From: Moraxella sp. FZFQ2102 | GTDB taxonomy: Bacteria > Pseudomonadota > Gammaproteobacteria > Pseudomonadales > Moraxellaceae | Length of the DNA stretch: 64,000 nt | NCBI RefSeq assembly: GCF_024137865.1 | Contig: NZ_CP099960.1 | Coordinates: 2,170,001-2,234,000, forward strand | Direction of reading: 5' to 3' | Part shown: piece after piece, positions 1-9,970 of the stretch | How the letters are laid out: the number at the start of each line of letters is the position of its first letter | Position numbering within the stretch: the first letter of the stretch is position 1 | Notes under the pieces: model-generated | Told to the model about the DNA's origin: nothing | Databases searched by the model: none | Seen by the model: the letters and a program-made list of their open reading frames with translations, nothing else | Program-made: the position numbers and the translations under genes

Positions 1-318
1 AAGACATTAATGCCTATTATTGCCAGTAAAATCAAACCTGATAGCGTGGTTTATACAGATAGCTATTGAAGTTATAATGCTTTAGATGTGAGTGATTTTA
101 AACACTTTAGAATTAATCATTCCAAAGAATTTGCAAACAATCATAATCATATTAACGGCATTGAAAACTTTTGGTCGCAATCCAAACGCATTCTAAGAAA
201 ATATAACGGTATTGACAAAAAGCATTTTCATTTATTTATCAAAGAATGCGAGTTTAGATTTAACTATGGCACACCATCCAATCAATTAAGATTGTTAAGA
301 AAATGGTGTGGGGTTTAG
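1..318 (+). pseudogene. IS1595-family transposase, 3' part with nonsense codon
   Basis: This is the C-terminal half of the same transposase that is intact at 51151-51804 (minus). The reading frame runs from the window edge but meets TGA at 67-69, where the intact copy has CGA (Arg in the run DSYRSYNA), so the catalytic domain is cut. After the stop, the frame continues unchanged to the usual end LLRKWCGV. The element's terminal inverted repeat, ending in tagtacagcccc, follows up to about 339. The 5' part lies outside the window. One base change inactivates an otherwise well preserved copy, so the loss looks recent. Confidence 0.85.
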
Positions 319-344
319 GGATTTATCTAGTACAGCCCCTTAAA

Positions 345-1247
345 TTAAGTGGTTTGATCAAGGACTAAGCGCCTGTATTTTACAGGACTTAGTCCTTTTA
401 GTTTACTCTTTATTCTATCATGATTGTAGTAATGGATGTACTCATCAATCGCTTGTTTAAGCTCATCAATGGAGGTAAATCTTCTTTGATGTTTGTCATG
501 AAAGAAGATTTCTTCTTTTAATGTGCCAAAGAAGCTTTCTATCACCGCATTATCCAAGCAATTACCCTTTCTTGACATACTTTGAATGATGTTGTTGTCT
601 TTTAAGGTTTGTTGATAATTTTGCATTTGGTAGTGCCAGCCTTGATCTGAATGCAGAATCAATTGTGGTTTGCTGCTATCGTTGCCAGCATTATCATCTG
701 CTTGCAGTCGCTTTAGTGCCTGATCAAGCATCTTGGCAACCAAGCCATAATTTGGGCTACTGTGCATCTGATAGCTAACAATTTCTCCATTAAACAAATC
801 CATGATGGGAGACAAGTAAAGCTTTTTGACATTACCTTGTTTATCCAACACTTTAAACTCAGTGACATCAGTCGCCCATTTTTGGTTGGGTCGATCTGCT
901 TTAAAATCACGCTTGAGTACATTATCAGCGATTTTACCCACCTTACCCTGATAAGCACTAAATCTGCGTTTAGAGCGAATCCGTGCTTTCAGTCCCATTT
1001 GGCTCATCAGTCGCCACACTTTTTTATGATTGATGACAAAGCCTAACTGTTTTAAGGCAAGGGTGATTCTGCGATACCCATACCTGCCTTGATGGGTGTG
1101 ATATATCTTTTTGATTGCATCTTTGATGTCTTGATGTTTATCCTTTTGCTTGAATTGCTTTAAGTGATAATAAAAGGTTGCTTTGGCAACACCAAGATAA
1201 GTCAGTAATTGTTTTAATGGATAAATCTGCCTTAGCTCGTCAATCAC
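345..1247 (-). CDS. IS3-family transposase OrfB (IS150 group)
   Basis: This 300-aa DDE transposase has an N-terminal HTH_21-like region (YGYRRITLAL near residue 56) and an rve integrase core. The core includes WATDVTEF, LHSDQGWHYQ and the conserved tail NCLDNAVIESFFGTLKEE, which holds the catalytic Glu. It overlaps the end of orfA by 4 nt. A -1 shift at the A AAA AAG heptamer near 1304-1310 would also join OrfA in frame to this protein (reading on into VIDELRQIYP), as is known for IS150. It appears intact. Confidence 0.9.
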   Translation of the reverse strand: MIDELRQIYPLKQLLTYLGVAKATFYYHLKQFKQKDKHQDIKDAIKKIYHTHQGRYGYRRITLALKQLGFVINHKKVWRLMSQMGLKARIRSKRRFSAYQGKVGKIADNVLKRDFKADRPNQKWATDVTEFKVLDKQGNVKKLYLSPIMDLFNGEIVSYQMHSSPNYGLVAKMLDQALKRLQADDNAGNDSSKPQLILHSDQGWHYQMQNYQQTLKDNNIIQSMSRKGNCLDNAVIESFFGTLKEEIFFHDKHQRRFTSIDELKQAIDEYIHYYNHDRIKSKLKGLSPVKYRRLVLDQTT

Positions 1248-1768
1248 TGTGATTTTATTGATGATGATTTGCTTTTTCTTTGCTGACGCTCCAAGGCTTC
1301 TAACTTTTTTAAGATGTCATTCTCCATGCGTAAGTACTGCAGTTCAGCAATCAATTCAGCATGGGTTTTTTGCTCATCAGGTTTGGATGTTTGCTTTGCT
1401 TTGTTGGTTTTAGGCACAGATTTTCTACCTTTGGGTTTGGGAGTCAGTCCCATGATACCATGATTTTGATAGGCTTTTAACCATTGAAACAGCACACTTG
1501 GGTTGCTGATATTTAATTCAATCGCCAAAGTGCGTATGGATTTACCAGCAAGTAGTTGTAATACTGCAGTGTGTTTGAATTCTGGTGAATAACTAGCTTT
1601 GCTCTTTCTGATACGAATACCATCAATACCATGAGTTTGATAGAGTCTCACCCAGTTTTGGACAATAGAGCGTTTAATACCAAAAGAGTTGGCTGTGTTG
1701 TGGTAACTATGTCCTGTTAAATAATGATCAATGACTTCAAGTTTAAAGTCAATTGTGTATTTGGTCAT
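1244..1768 (-). CDS. IS3-family transposase OrfA (helix-turn-helix)
   Basis: This 174-aa protein has two HTH_29/HTH_28-type repeats (residues about 5-50 and 60-110, the second including GKSIRTLAIELNIS). A C-terminal leucine-zipper-like segment follows, ELQYLRMENDILKKLEALER. The codons for DILKK contain the slippery heptamer A AAA AAG, from which a -1 shift yields an OrfAB fusion. OrfA of this group binds the element ends. The gene is intact and is read first, upstream of orfB. Confidence 0.88.
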   Translation of the reverse strand: MTKYTIDFKLEVIDHYLTGHSYHNTANSFGIKRSIVQNWVRLYQTHGIDGIRIRKSKASYSPEFKHTAVLQLLAGKSIRTLAIELNISNPSVLFQWLKAYQNHGIMGLTPKPKGRKSVPKTNKAKQTSKPDEQKTHAELIAELQYLRMENDILKKLEALERQQRKSKSSSIKSQ

Positions 1769-1845
1769 AAAAACACCCCAAAGGTTGTCTAACTTTTGGG
1801 GTGCGGTTCATCAAGAGTACATTTTTTATATTTCAGTGTAAATAA

Positions 1846-4800
1846 TTACGCTGATGCCATCAAGCTTGCGTTACCACCTGCAGCAGTGGTGTTGTAGCTT
1901 TGGCTGACTTCGTGGTACAGACGGGTGAAGTCCAGACCGTTGGTCGCATCGATCACGCGGCGAATCGCACCGTCCAAGCCTGCTAGGCGCACTTGCTCGT
2001 CGCATGGCATGGCTGATAGGGCGATGATGATGTCGTTGTTGTCAGCGGCTGGTTGCTCGACGACTTCTAGTACACCTTGTAGTTCGCTTGCATAATCCGC
2101 CAAAGCGTGTGCAGGGCAAACTTGCGCGCGTGTACCATTGGCAGCAAGCTGTGCTAAGGCTGCGATGCTTTGTGCTTTATCACCGCCGTAGATGGCGACT
2201 GATTTTGGTGCGTGCCATGATAGGGTGTTGGCTTCACCGGTTGGGCCCGCTAGGGTGCTGACACCGTGATTAAGCGAAGTTGCACGCGCGCTTTTGACGG
2301 TAGCATCAAAGGCGGCTTGCTCATCGCTGTTTAGACCAAGCTTGGCAGCAACTGTTGATACTTTGGCTAGAGCGGCTTCGTTAATCTCTGCAGCTTTATC
2401 CAGTGCTGGCGTATTCCAAGTACTAAGCTTGCTTAGGCGCTGTAGATAGAATGGACCACCAGCTTTCGGGCCTGTACCACTCATCGCATGGCCACCGAAT
2501 GGTTGTACACCAACGACTGCGCCGACGATGTTGCGGTTGATATACACATTACCTGCTTCGATACGGCTTGCGATATGCTCGATGGTACTGTCGATGCGGC
2601 TGTGGATACCGTGAGTCAGCGCAAAGCCTTTTTTGTTGATATTATCAATCAAATCATCCAGTTCATGCGCTGCAAAGCGAACCACATGAAGCACAGGGCC
2701 GAAGACTTCTTTTTTCAGCTGTGATAGGTCTTTTAGCTCAAACATAATCGGCGCAACAAAAGTTGAGCTTGGTGCATCAGACTTGATTGCCACTTCGTGA
2801 TATGGCGCGATTTGTTTTAGGTTGTTGATGTGGTTAAGCAAGTTTTCTTGTGCTTCAGCATCAATCACAGGGCCGACATCGGTCGCCAGTGCTGCAGGAT
2901 TATTCACCACCAACTCATCCATCGCACCTTTGATCATCTCAACCATGTGATCGGCGATGTCTTCTTGGACACATAGGATGCGCAGGGCTGAGCAGCGCTG
3001 ACCTGCTGAGTCGAATGCTGATGCCAAGACATCCAGGCACACTTGCTCAGGCAGTGCGGTGCTATCGACGATCATCGCGTTCATGCCGCCAGTTTCAGCG
3101 ATCAAGACAGGATTGTCAGAGCGCGCAGCCAATAGCTTATTGATATGCTTAGCGACATCGGTTGAACCTGTGAAAATCACGCCGTCAATACGCTCATCTG
3201 AAGTCAATGCCGCGCCGACATCACCTGCACCCAGTACCAGTTGTAGAGCGTTGGCAGGTATGCCCGCTTCATGCAACCATGAGACGGCTAGGTGAGCGAT
3301 TAGGCTGGTTTGTTCAGCTGGCTTAGCTACGACGGTATTACCAGCGGCTAGGGCAGAGACCACTTCACCGACGAAGATTGCCAATGGGAAGTTCCATGGG
3401 CTGATCGCCACGACTGTACCCACAGGGCTGTTTAGGTTCAAGCGTTCGGTTTCGTCGGCATAATAACGGCAAAAATCCACCGCTTCACGCACTTCAGCAA
3501 TTGAGTTTAGTAGTGTCTTACCTGCTTCGCGTACCGCAACCATCATCAGTAGCGCCATGCGAGTTGGCTCTTCCATCAAATCAGCAAAGCGGCGCAAGAT
3601 GGCAGCGCGCTCAGCAGGGCTAACTGCTTGCCAAGTGCTTTGGGCGTCGATGGCAGCAGTGATGACATTTGGCACACTGGCAGCGTCGATGAACGAGACT
3701 TGACCGACGATGTCGCGATGATCGGCAGGGTTTTGTACCGCGTGGGCAGCTTGGCTTGTGATACTGACTGTGGTCAATGATGCGGCATTGAACTCAATCT
3801 GTGCAGCAGCTTGCATATTGGTCTGTAGCTGAGCCAGTACATGCTCATTTGATAGATCCAGACCGTTTGAGTTGTCGCGCTCACCAAGGATACGGCGCGG
3901 TGCTGGGGTCAGTGGGTTTGGCGTGATACCAGTTACGCTAACCACATCAATCGGTGATTCGATCAGTTCATCGATGCTGACATCTTCATCGACGATGCGA
4001 TTGACAAATGATGAGTTCGCGCCATTTTCAAGTAGGCGGCGTACCAAGTAGGCAAGCAGTGTCTTGTGCGTGCCGACTGGTGCATAGATACGCACGCGAC
4101 GACCCAAGTTCTTCTCGCCAACCACTTGGTCATACAGTGTCTCACCCATGCCATGCAAGCACTGGAATTCAAATTCTTTATCCTTGCCCATCTCATAGAT
4201 GGTGGCTAGGCTTTGGGCGTTGTGTGTCGCGAATTGCGGGAAGATCGCATCTTGTGCTGCCAATAGCTTCTTGGCGCAAGCAAGATATGACACATCGGTG
4301 TGTACTTTGCGCGTATAAACTGGATAGCCATCCATGCCATCGACTTGCGCCCATTTGATTTCGCTGTCCCAATATGCACCTTTTACTAGGCGAATCATTA
4401 GGCGTTGGTTGTTGCGACGAGCCAAATCGATTAGAAAATCAATGACATACGGGCAGCGTTTTTGGTAGGCTTGTACAACAAAGCCGATACCATTAAAGCC
4501 TGCCAAATCAGGATCAGAAACCAATTGTTCCATCAAATCAAGTGATAGCTCCAGACGGTTGGCTTCTTCGGCGTCGATGTTCAGACCGATGTTATACTCT
4601 TTAGCCAGCATATATAGTGCTTTTAGGCGTGGTAATAGCTCAGTCATCACGCGCCCATGCTGCGCGCGGAAATAGCGTGGGTGGATGGCTGATAGCTTGA
4701 CTGAAATACCATTGCCATCATATACGCCGCGACCTGCTGCATCTTTACCGATGGCGTGAATGGCGGTGACATAGTCTTGGTAGTAGCGATCGGCATCTTC

Positions 4801-5433
4801 TTGGGTCATTGCCGCTTCGCCCAGCATATCAAAGCTGAAACGATAGCCCAATTTCTCGCGCTCTTTACCATTAGCAAGTGCTTCGGTGATGGTCTGACCT
4901 GTGACAAATTGCTTGCCAAGGATTTTCATCGCATGATTCACGCCTGCGCGGATGAACGGCGCACCGCCTTTTTGTAGGACGCGCGTCAAGGCAGAACCTA
5001 GACCACCCTCATTGGTAGGCTGTGTCAATTTGCCAGTCAATACCAGGCCCCAAGCCGCCGCATTAACGAACATCGATGGGCTATTGCCCACATGGCCCTT
5101 CCAGTCGCCATCAGCAAGTTTGTCTTGGATTAAGCGGTCGCGTGTCGCAGTATCTGGAATGCGCAGTAGCGACTCAGCAAGACACATCAATGCCACGCCT
5201 TCTTCGCTTGATAGCGAAAACTCTTGCATCAAGGCATCGACACCCGATGATTTGCTGCGATCGGCACGCACTTGGGTAATTAGGCGGCGCGCAAGAGTGT
5301 TGATGTCTTGTTTTTGCGCATCATCAAACTGCAATGTAGCAAGCAGATTACTGACCGCAGTCACTTCATCCAAGCGATAAGCAGAAGTGATGGCGTCGCG
5401 GAGGGGACTTTGGGGTTGGGTGAATTGAAACAT
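1846..5433 (-). CDS. putA: Bifunctional proline dehydrogenase / L-glutamate-gamma-semialdehyde dehydrogenase
   Basis: PutA oxidises proline to P5C with FAD, then glutamate semialdehyde to glutamate with NAD+, at the inner membrane face. The 1195-aa protein starts directly with the alpha-helical arm and lacks the ribbon-helix-helix DNA-binding domain of E. coli PutA, so it should not be an autorepressor. The PRODH barrel spans about 180-490. The ALDH domain starts near 560 and shows SPWNFPLAIF at about 674, ETGGMN (Glu near 778) and AGQRCSAL (Cys near 813). The C-terminal region ends with GGNASLMASA, a tail typical of PutA proteins that carry an extra ALDH-like C-terminal domain. It is monocistronic between an IS and ldt. 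Confidence 0.96.
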   Translation of the reverse strand: MFQFTQPQSPLRDAITSAYRLDEVTAVSNLLATLQFDDAQKQDINTLARRLITQVRADRSKSSGVDALMQEFSLSSEEGVALMCLAESLLRIPDTATRDRLIQDKLADGDWKGHVGNSPSMFVNAAAWGLVLTGKLTQPTNEGGLGSALTRVLQKGGAPFIRAGVNHAMKILGKQFVTGQTITEALANGKEREKLGYRFSFDMLGEAAMTQEDADRYYQDYVTAIHAIGKDAAGRGVYDGNGISVKLSAIHPRYFRAQHGRVMTELLPRLKALYMLAKEYNIGLNIDAEEANRLELSLDLMEQLVSDPDLAGFNGIGFVVQAYQKRCPYVIDFLIDLARRNNQRLMIRLVKGAYWDSEIKWAQVDGMDGYPVYTRKVHTDVSYLACAKKLLAAQDAIFPQFATHNAQSLATIYEMGKDKEFEFQCLHGMGETLYDQVVGEKNLGRRVRIYAPVGTHKTLLAYLVRRLLENGANSSFVNRIVDEDVSIDELIESPIDVVSVTGITPNPLTPAPRRILGERDNSNGLDLSNEHVLAQLQTNMQAAAQIEFNAASLTTVSITSQAAHAVQNPADHRDIVGQVSFIDAASVPNVITAAIDAQSTWQAVSPAERAAILRRFADLMEEPTRMALLMMVAVREAGKTLLNSIAEVREAVDFCRYYADETERLNLNSPVGTVVAISPWNFPLAIFVGEVVSALAAGNTVVAKPAEQTSLIAHLAVSWLHEAGIPANALQLVLGAGDVGAALTSDERIDGVIFTGSTDVAKHINKLLAARSDNPVLIAETGGMNAMIVDSTALPEQVCLDVLASAFDSAGQRCSALRILCVQEDIADHMVEMIKGAMDELVVNNPAALATDVGPVIDAEAQENLLNHINNLKQIAPYHEVAIKSDAPSSTFVAPIMFELKDLSQLKKEVFGPVLHVVRFAAHELDDLIDNINKKGFALTHGIHSRIDSTIEHIASRIEAGNVYINRNIVGAVVGVQPFGGHAMSGTGPKAGGPFYLQRLSKLSTWNTPALDKAAEINEAALAKVSTVAAKLGLNSDEQAAFDATVKSARATSLNHGVSTLAGPTGEANTLSWHAPKSVAIYGGDKAQSIAALAQLAANGTRAQVCPAHALADYASELQGVLEVVEQPAADNNDIIIALSAMPCDEQVRLAGLDGAIRRVIDATNGLDFTRLYHEVSQSYNTTAAGGNASLMASA

Positions 5434-5623
5434 GATTCATCCTTCATAAAAAAGTACAGCAAGGCAATAAAATTGCAACCAAAATAAAACAATTTATTAT
5501 AACATTGAAAACAATATTAATCTATGAAAATCCGTTAAGTAAAAGCGATGACAAATAACCATCACCGTGATTGCTTGGCTAGTCCGTTCAGCTCATACAC
5601 AAGGCAAATTTATAAAACAGCAC

Positions 5624-5653
5624 AAAAAAGCCCATTCATAATGAACGGGCTTT
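5624..5653 (-). terminator. Rho-independent terminator of the L,D-transpeptidase gene
   Basis: A hairpin with arms aaagcccgttc / gaatgggcttt (one G-T pair) is followed on the minus strand by six T residues. It lies 19 bp downstream of the stop codon at 5672. Confidence 0.8.
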
Positions 5654-5671
5654 GGGCTTGGGATTGGTCAA

Positions 5672-6727
5672 TCAGCGGATTTCGACTTCTGCGCCTTGGC
5701 TGATCAATGGATACAGCTCCATCACATCCCAGTTGGTCAAGCGGATACAGCCGACGGTTGATAGGCGTGTGACCACTTCAGGAATGGCTGAGCCGTGAAT
5801 GCCGCAGCTTGTCTTGTCCAGACCCATCCATGCCACACCGACAGGACTGTTCGGACCTGCTGGTAGCACATAGGTTTTGGTGACGCCTTTTTCGTCTTTG
5901 ACGGTAGCTTTATAAGTTGGCATTTCTACTTTTGTGCCAAGCTTGAATTTGCCGGTCGGTGCTGCTGTTTGGCTGTTACCGACGACGGTCGGATAAGTGG
6001 CGACAAGCTTATTATCGCTATAAGCGAACAAGGTGTTTTCAGCCTTATCAGCGACCACGCGCGTCACTTTGGTGTTCAGTGGCTTGCCAGTATTGATCAC
6101 TGTGATGGTCTCGCCTGCCACGAACTTTTTGTTTGGATTGATTTTTTTGATATAAGCAACATCCATGTGGAATCGCTCGCCTAGCATCTCGATGATGTTT
6201 TCATAATACAAGCCCTTCAGCTTGGCGCGTGATGCTGCATCTTCAGGCAGCTGCTTGGCATATGGGCCTGCGACATCGTCATCGGTCAGCGTGTAGGACA
6301 CAAGCACAGGTTGATCTTTTGGCGCGCCTGCGATCAGCGCATCCCAAGTCGCTTGGTTCATTTTGCCAGTGACTTCCAAGCCTTTGATTTTTTGAAAATT
6401 GATCAGTGCTTTTTTGCTGTTATTACCCCAACCGCCATCGATCGCGCCAGGTGATGCGTGATTCCAGTCAAGCAATGCTTGCATTTTTACCGTCATCGCG
6501 GTATTGACATTCATGTTCGGCGACCACACCGCTTCATTGACCTGCTGTGCATAGTCGGTCAATTCCAGTGCCGAGACACGCTTACCGTCTTTGGTGATGG
6601 CATTGCTGGTGCTTGTGGTTGGCAGAATCACTTCGCCGCCGATGATGTCGCCATCAAGGCTTGCGTGCGCGCTACCAAAAGCAAGTGCGCCAGTCAGTGC
6701 CAGCGCTAAAGGTTTGATCATTTTCAT
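5672..6727 (-). CDS. L,D-transpeptidase with peptidoglycan-binding domain
   Basis: This 351-aa exported enzyme cross-links peptidoglycan or attaches proteins to it. It begins with a signal peptide (hydrophobic core about 5-20, cut after SAHA). A PG_binding_1 domain follows at about 60-115 (IDGGWGNNSKKALINFQ), then a LysM-like segment near 170-210 (YIKKINPN...GETITVINT). The YkuD catalytic domain lies at about 215-350, with HGSAIPE and STVGCIRLTN. The catalytic Cys is in VGC, where many relatives have HGC. It has the ErfK/YbiS/YnhG architecture. The gene is followed by its own terminator. Confidence 0.92.
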   Translation of the reverse strand: MKMIKPLALALTGALAFGSAHASLDGDIIGGEVILPTTSTSNAITKDGKRVSALELTDYAQQVNEAVWSPNMNVNTAMTVKMQALLDWNHASPGAIDGGWGNNSKKALINFQKIKGLEVTGKMNQATWDALIAGAPKDQPVLVSYTLTDDDVAGPYAKQLPEDAASRAKLKGLYYENIIEMLGERFHMDVAYIKKINPNKKFVAGETITVINTGKPLNTKVTRVVADKAENTLFAYSDNKLVATYPTVVGNSQTAAPTGKFKLGTKVEMPTYKATVKDEKGVTKTYVLPAGPNSPVGVAWMGLDKTSCGIHGSAIPEVVTRLSTVGCIRLTNWDVMELYPLISQGAEVEIR

Positions 6728-6749
6728 ACTTACATCTCAAAAAGTACAC

Positions 6750-7442
6750 TTATTTTATCAATTCAATGGTGCCATTGGCATTATAAGTCAAGGTGGTATT
6801 GCCTGCTTCGAAGTTTTGCGCTTCGACACCATCGCTTAAAGTTTTCATGCTTGACATCGCCATTATAGGGCGCGGATAGTAGCTGTTACTGCCGCCCAGA
6901 TTGACATTGACGATCTTATAATCGCTTGCGCCAAAGGCATGGCTGATGGTCTTGGCTTCATCGCTAAAACGCTGAATCGCTTCTAGCTGTAGGCGTTTTT
7001 CTTCACTGTCACGCAGCTTTTGTGACACGCCGAAGCTTAGGTTATCCATCACCATCGTTTCTTGTAGATCGGCAATCAGCTGACTGGCTTTCTCAAAATT
7101 TTGGCTCTTAAGATCCAATGTCACCGAGCCCGTAAAACCGATCAGCTTATTTTTATTATCATAACGCGGATAAGTATTTTGGCGACCTGTCGTTACGGTC
7201 ACTTCAGGATAGCGTTTGGCGATTTGTAAGGCGGCATTGACACTGCGGTTGAGTTCATTGGCGATGTCGCGCGCGGCAGATGCTTGTGCGGTTTTGGTCA
7301 GGCTTGCACGAATCTCATCGTTCGTGATCTCGCTTTTGACTTCACTATTGAAGCTTACGCGGTTGTATTCTTCGGCGATCGCAGCCGTGCTTGCTAATAA
7401 TGATACACCCATCAATAAACTTTTGGTTAAGTTTTTCATCAT
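6750..7442 (-). CDS. SIMPL (DUF541) domain periplasmic protein
   Basis: This 230-aa protein has a signal peptide ending near STAAIAEE and a SIMPL domain (about 30-225). Recognisable segments are ASAARDIANELNRSV, GFTGSVTLDLKSQNF and the closing PRPIMAMSSMK. The family occurs in bacterial outer membranes and periplasm, and the molecular role of most members is not settled. It is 22 bp upstream of the L,D-transpeptidase gene on the same strand, so the two could be cotranscribed, which would fit an envelope role. Either of two adjacent ATG codons could be the start. Confidence 0.85.
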   Translation of the reverse strand: MMKNLTKSLLMGVSLLASTAAIAEEYNRVSFNSEVKSEITNDEIRASLTKTAQASAARDIANELNRSVNAALQIAKRYPEVTVTTGRQNTYPRYDNKNKLIGFTGSVTLDLKSQNFEKASQLIADLQETMVMDNLSFGVSQKLRDSEEKRLQLEAIQRFSDEAKTISHAFGASDYKIVNVNLGGSNSYYPRPIMAMSSMKTLSDGVEAQNFEAGNTTLTYNANGTIELIK

Positions 7443-7572
7443 AGCGCTCCTTTTGTTTGTGTGAATGATAATGGCATTATAAAGCCAAATCGCTTAGCCT
7501 TTGTAACAGAATATGTCAAAAACTGTATATTTATCGTAGAAACGCGTAAATCAGCTTGTATTAAAGTTGTAA

Positions 7573-7610
7573 AAGGTGATTTTAGGATTTATTATCTTAA
7601 AAATCACCTT
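7573..7610 (-). terminator. Probable terminator downstream of argF
   Basis: The arms aaggtgatttta / taaaaatcacctt form a stem around a loop of roughly 12 nt, with a short T run on the minus strand. It sits between the argF stop (7639) and the start of the SIMPL gene. Confidence 0.6.
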
Positions 7611-7638
7611 AAATCAATCTGATAAAATAAACAGTCGC

Positions 7639-8559
7639 TCAGTCAAGCTTGATTTTATCTTTTAATAAAAATTCCATTAAGGCTTTTTGGGCGTGTAGGC
7701 GGTTCTCAGCTTCATCCCACACTACAGAGCGCGGATCGTTTAATAGATCAAAGCTAATCTCTTCGCCACGATGTGCAGGCAAGCAGTGCATAAATAGCAC
7801 ATCAGGGTCGGCTTTGTCGAGCATCGCAGGGCTGACTTGATACGGGGCGAAACGGCGTGCACGAGTCATCTGCTCAGATTCTTGACCCATACTTGCCCAG
7901 ACATCGGTAGCAATCAGATGTGCACCTTTGGCGGCTTCTTGGGGGTCTTCGACATAGGTGACGCAGTGGCTGTATTCTTCAATCAGCTCAGGATTTGGTT
8001 CAAAGCCATAAGGCGCAGTCACTCGCAGCTGAAAGCCAAACTGATGCGCCGCTAGGATATAAGATGCGCACATATTATTGCCATCACCGACCCAAGTCAC
8101 AGTCTTGCCTTTGATACTGCCACGATGCTCATGAAAGGTCTGCATATCCGCCAGTAGCTGACATGGGTGAAAATCATCGGTCAAAGCATTAATCACCGGC
8201 ACCGATGAATGCTGACAAAACAGCTCAAGCTTGGCGTGCTCAAAGGTGCGAATCATGATGATATCGACCATGCTTGAGATAACCTTTGCAGAGTCTTCGA
8301 TCGGCTCGCCGCGACCCAGCTGGGTATCTTTTGGCGATAAGAAAATCGCATGGCCGCCAAATTGACCCATGCCTGCTTCGAACGAAATGCGTGTACGCGT
8401 CGATGATTTTTCAAAAATCATGCCCAAAGTGCGACCGACAAAAGGGCGATAAATCTCGCCACGATGCTGCATTTGGCGCAGTTCACTGGCTCTTTGGATG
8501 ATGGCTCCTAATTCAGCAGGGCTAAGATCCAACAGGTTTCGAAAATGGCGTACGCTCAT
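7639..8559 (-). CDS. argF: Ornithine carbamoyltransferase
   Basis: This cytosolic enzyme of arginine synthesis makes citrulline from ornithine and carbamoyl phosphate. The 306 aa match the family length. Diagnostic motifs are the carbamoyl-phosphate loop SSTRTR (residues 52-57), [12 protein letters not shown] (about 130), the ornithine loop DVWASMGQ (about 217) and [11 protein letters not shown] (about 260). The SMG motif marks an OTCase rather than an aspartate carbamoyltransferase. It is monocistronic and has its own hairpin terminator downstream. It is the anabolic type by isolation from arc genes, which is inference. Confidence 0.96.
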   Translation of the reverse strand: MSVRHFRNLLDLSPAELGAIIQRASELRQMQHRGEIYRPFVGRTLGMIFEKSSTRTRISFEAGMGQFGGHAIFLSPKDTQLGRGEPIEDSAKVISSMVDIIMIRTFEHAKLELFCQHSSVPVINALTDDFHPCQLLADMQTFHEHRGSIKGKTVTWVGDGNNMCASYILAAHQFGFQLRVTAPYGFEPNPELIEEYSHCVTYVEDPQEAAKGAHLIATDVWASMGQESEQMTRARRFAPYQVSPAMLDKADPDVLFMHCLPAHRGEEISFDLLNDPRSVVWDEAENRLHAQKALMEFLLKDKIKLD

Positions 8560-8730
8560 GAGAACAAATTCCGTGAGTGATCAATAAATGGGGAAAAAGA
8601 TTAAGTATAGCACCCACACAAGCGATTGACTAGTGCTTTTGGCAATTTTACCAAAAGTTCGTGATGATGCAGGGTTTGGTGGTCAAATCGCTGGTATGGA
8701 CTGCAGACACAGATAAATTGATTTGTTGAA

Positions 8731-9846
8731 TCATTTATTGGTAAGCTGTCTGTTTGGGCGTGTGGTCAAGCGGCACATCAGCTCATAGCCGATGGTATTG
8801 GCACACATTGCCACTTCATCGATGTGCGGCGCATCGCCCCACAAGATCACATCATCACCAATGGCAACATCCACGCCATCGACATCGATCATCAGCATAT
8901 CCATCGCCACGCGTCCGATGATGGCGCAAGTGGTTGTCCCTGATTGGCTGATGATACTTACCTTTGCGCCATCAACCACGCGCGGATAGCCATCACCATA
9001 GCCGATACTGACGATGGCAATCTTGTGCGCATCTGTCGCTGACCATAAGGCAGCATAGCCGACCGAATCGCCTGCATTGAGCGTGTGAATCGCCATGATC
9101 TTGGCAGATAAAGTCATCGCAGGCAATAGCCCCAAATCAGCTGCACTACAGTGAGCGACAGGCTTCGCGCCATATAGGGCAATGCCTGCGCGCACCCAGT
9201 TATGATGTACTTGTGGGAAATTGAAAATCCCTGCTGAGTTGCACAGTGAGCCTTGAGCACTGCTTTGTAGTTGTAAGATGGCTTGCAAGGCATGGTTAAA
9301 TCGTTCGATCTGCACAGCGTTGAGCGGATGTTCTTTTTCGTCTGAGCAAGCAAAATGCGATGTCAAAATGATCTGATAACCTGCGTCAATGAGCAGTTTG
9401 GCTTTATCAATGATCTCATCAGCGCCAAAGCCGATACGGTTCATGCCGGTGTTGTATTTTAGCCAAATGGTGCGACAAAAGCTGTCATCACTTGGCTTAT
9501 GCTCAAGTGCCCAATGTAGCTGCTCATCATGATGAATTACGCAGCCGAAGTCATGCGCGATGGCATCCAACCACTCATCGCGACTAAATACCCCTTCGAT
9601 CAGCACCACAGGACGCACAGTATCAACGGCGCGCAAGGCATCTTCGACTGCTAGGGCTTCACTCATGCACGCCACCCCAAAGCCATCAGCGGCAATGAGT
9701 GCAGGTACAGTCTTATCAACCCCATGCCCATAGGCATCAGCCTTGACCATGGCAAGCACTTTGGTATCAGGCTGTAGCTGAGATTTGATTACTTGTAAAT
9801 TGTGCGCCAACGCGGCAGCATCGATGGTAACAGTAGCAGTACGCAT
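8731..9846 (-). CDS. alr: Alanine racemase
   Basis: This 371-aa PLP enzyme interconverts L- and D-alanine for peptidoglycan. The PLP lysine is K35 in AMVKADAYGHG at the start of the TIM barrel. The C-terminal beta domain carries the second catalytic region, GDSVGYAALW (Tyr near 265), followed by SIGYGDGYPR and GRVAMDMLMIDV. It lies downstream of dnaB on the same strand (gap 124 bp), an arrangement common in gammaproteobacteria. It could equally be named dadX, but there is no dadA next to it. Confidence 0.95.
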   Translation of the reverse strand: MRTATVTIDAAALAHNLQVIKSQLQPDTKVLAMVKADAYGHGVDKTVPALIAADGFGVACMSEALAVEDALRAVDTVRPVVLIEGVFSRDEWLDAIAHDFGCVIHHDEQLHWALEHKPSDDSFCRTIWLKYNTGMNRIGFGADEIIDKAKLLIDAGYQIILTSHFACSDEKEHPLNAVQIERFNHALQAILQLQSSAQGSLCNSAGIFNFPQVHHNWVRAGIALYGAKPVAHCSAADLGLLPAMTLSAKIMAIHTLNAGDSVGYAALWSATDAHKIAIVSIGYGDGYPRVVDGAKVSIISQSGTTTCAIIGRVAMDMLMIDVDGVDVAIGDDVILWGDAPHIDEVAMCANTIGYELMCRLTTRPNRQLTNK

Positions 9847-9970
9847 AAAAAAATCACAAATAGTTTAAAAAATTTGATAAATATCGTATCTTGTTTTAAC
9901 CAGTAAAATAAGATAAATTTAAAATTATTTTATATAAATAATCATGAAAATACTGAAAAAAGCACAAAAA

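Larger units (their letters stand above)
331..1811 (-). mobile_element. IS150-like IS3-family insertion sequence
   Basis: The element carries overlapping orfA and orfB, the IS150 organisation. The 5' end on the minus strand is about 1811, where tgaaccgcaccccaaaagtt resembles IS150-type ends. The other end abuts the terminal repeat of the IS1595 relic at about 331-345 and I could not resolve it; the two elements may share or overlap terminal bases there. No target duplication was recognised. It sits just downstream of putA. Confidence 0.7.

Noticed and set aside
331-360. Clear right inverted repeat for the IS150-like element
   Set aside because: The bases overlap the IS1595 terminal repeat and match the other end only loosely, so I left the boundary uncertain.
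2488-5380. Several plus-strand open frames of 67-142 codons over putA
   Set aside because: They lie opposite a clearly coding gene with high similarity to PutA, have no start signals and show compositions expected for antisense frames.
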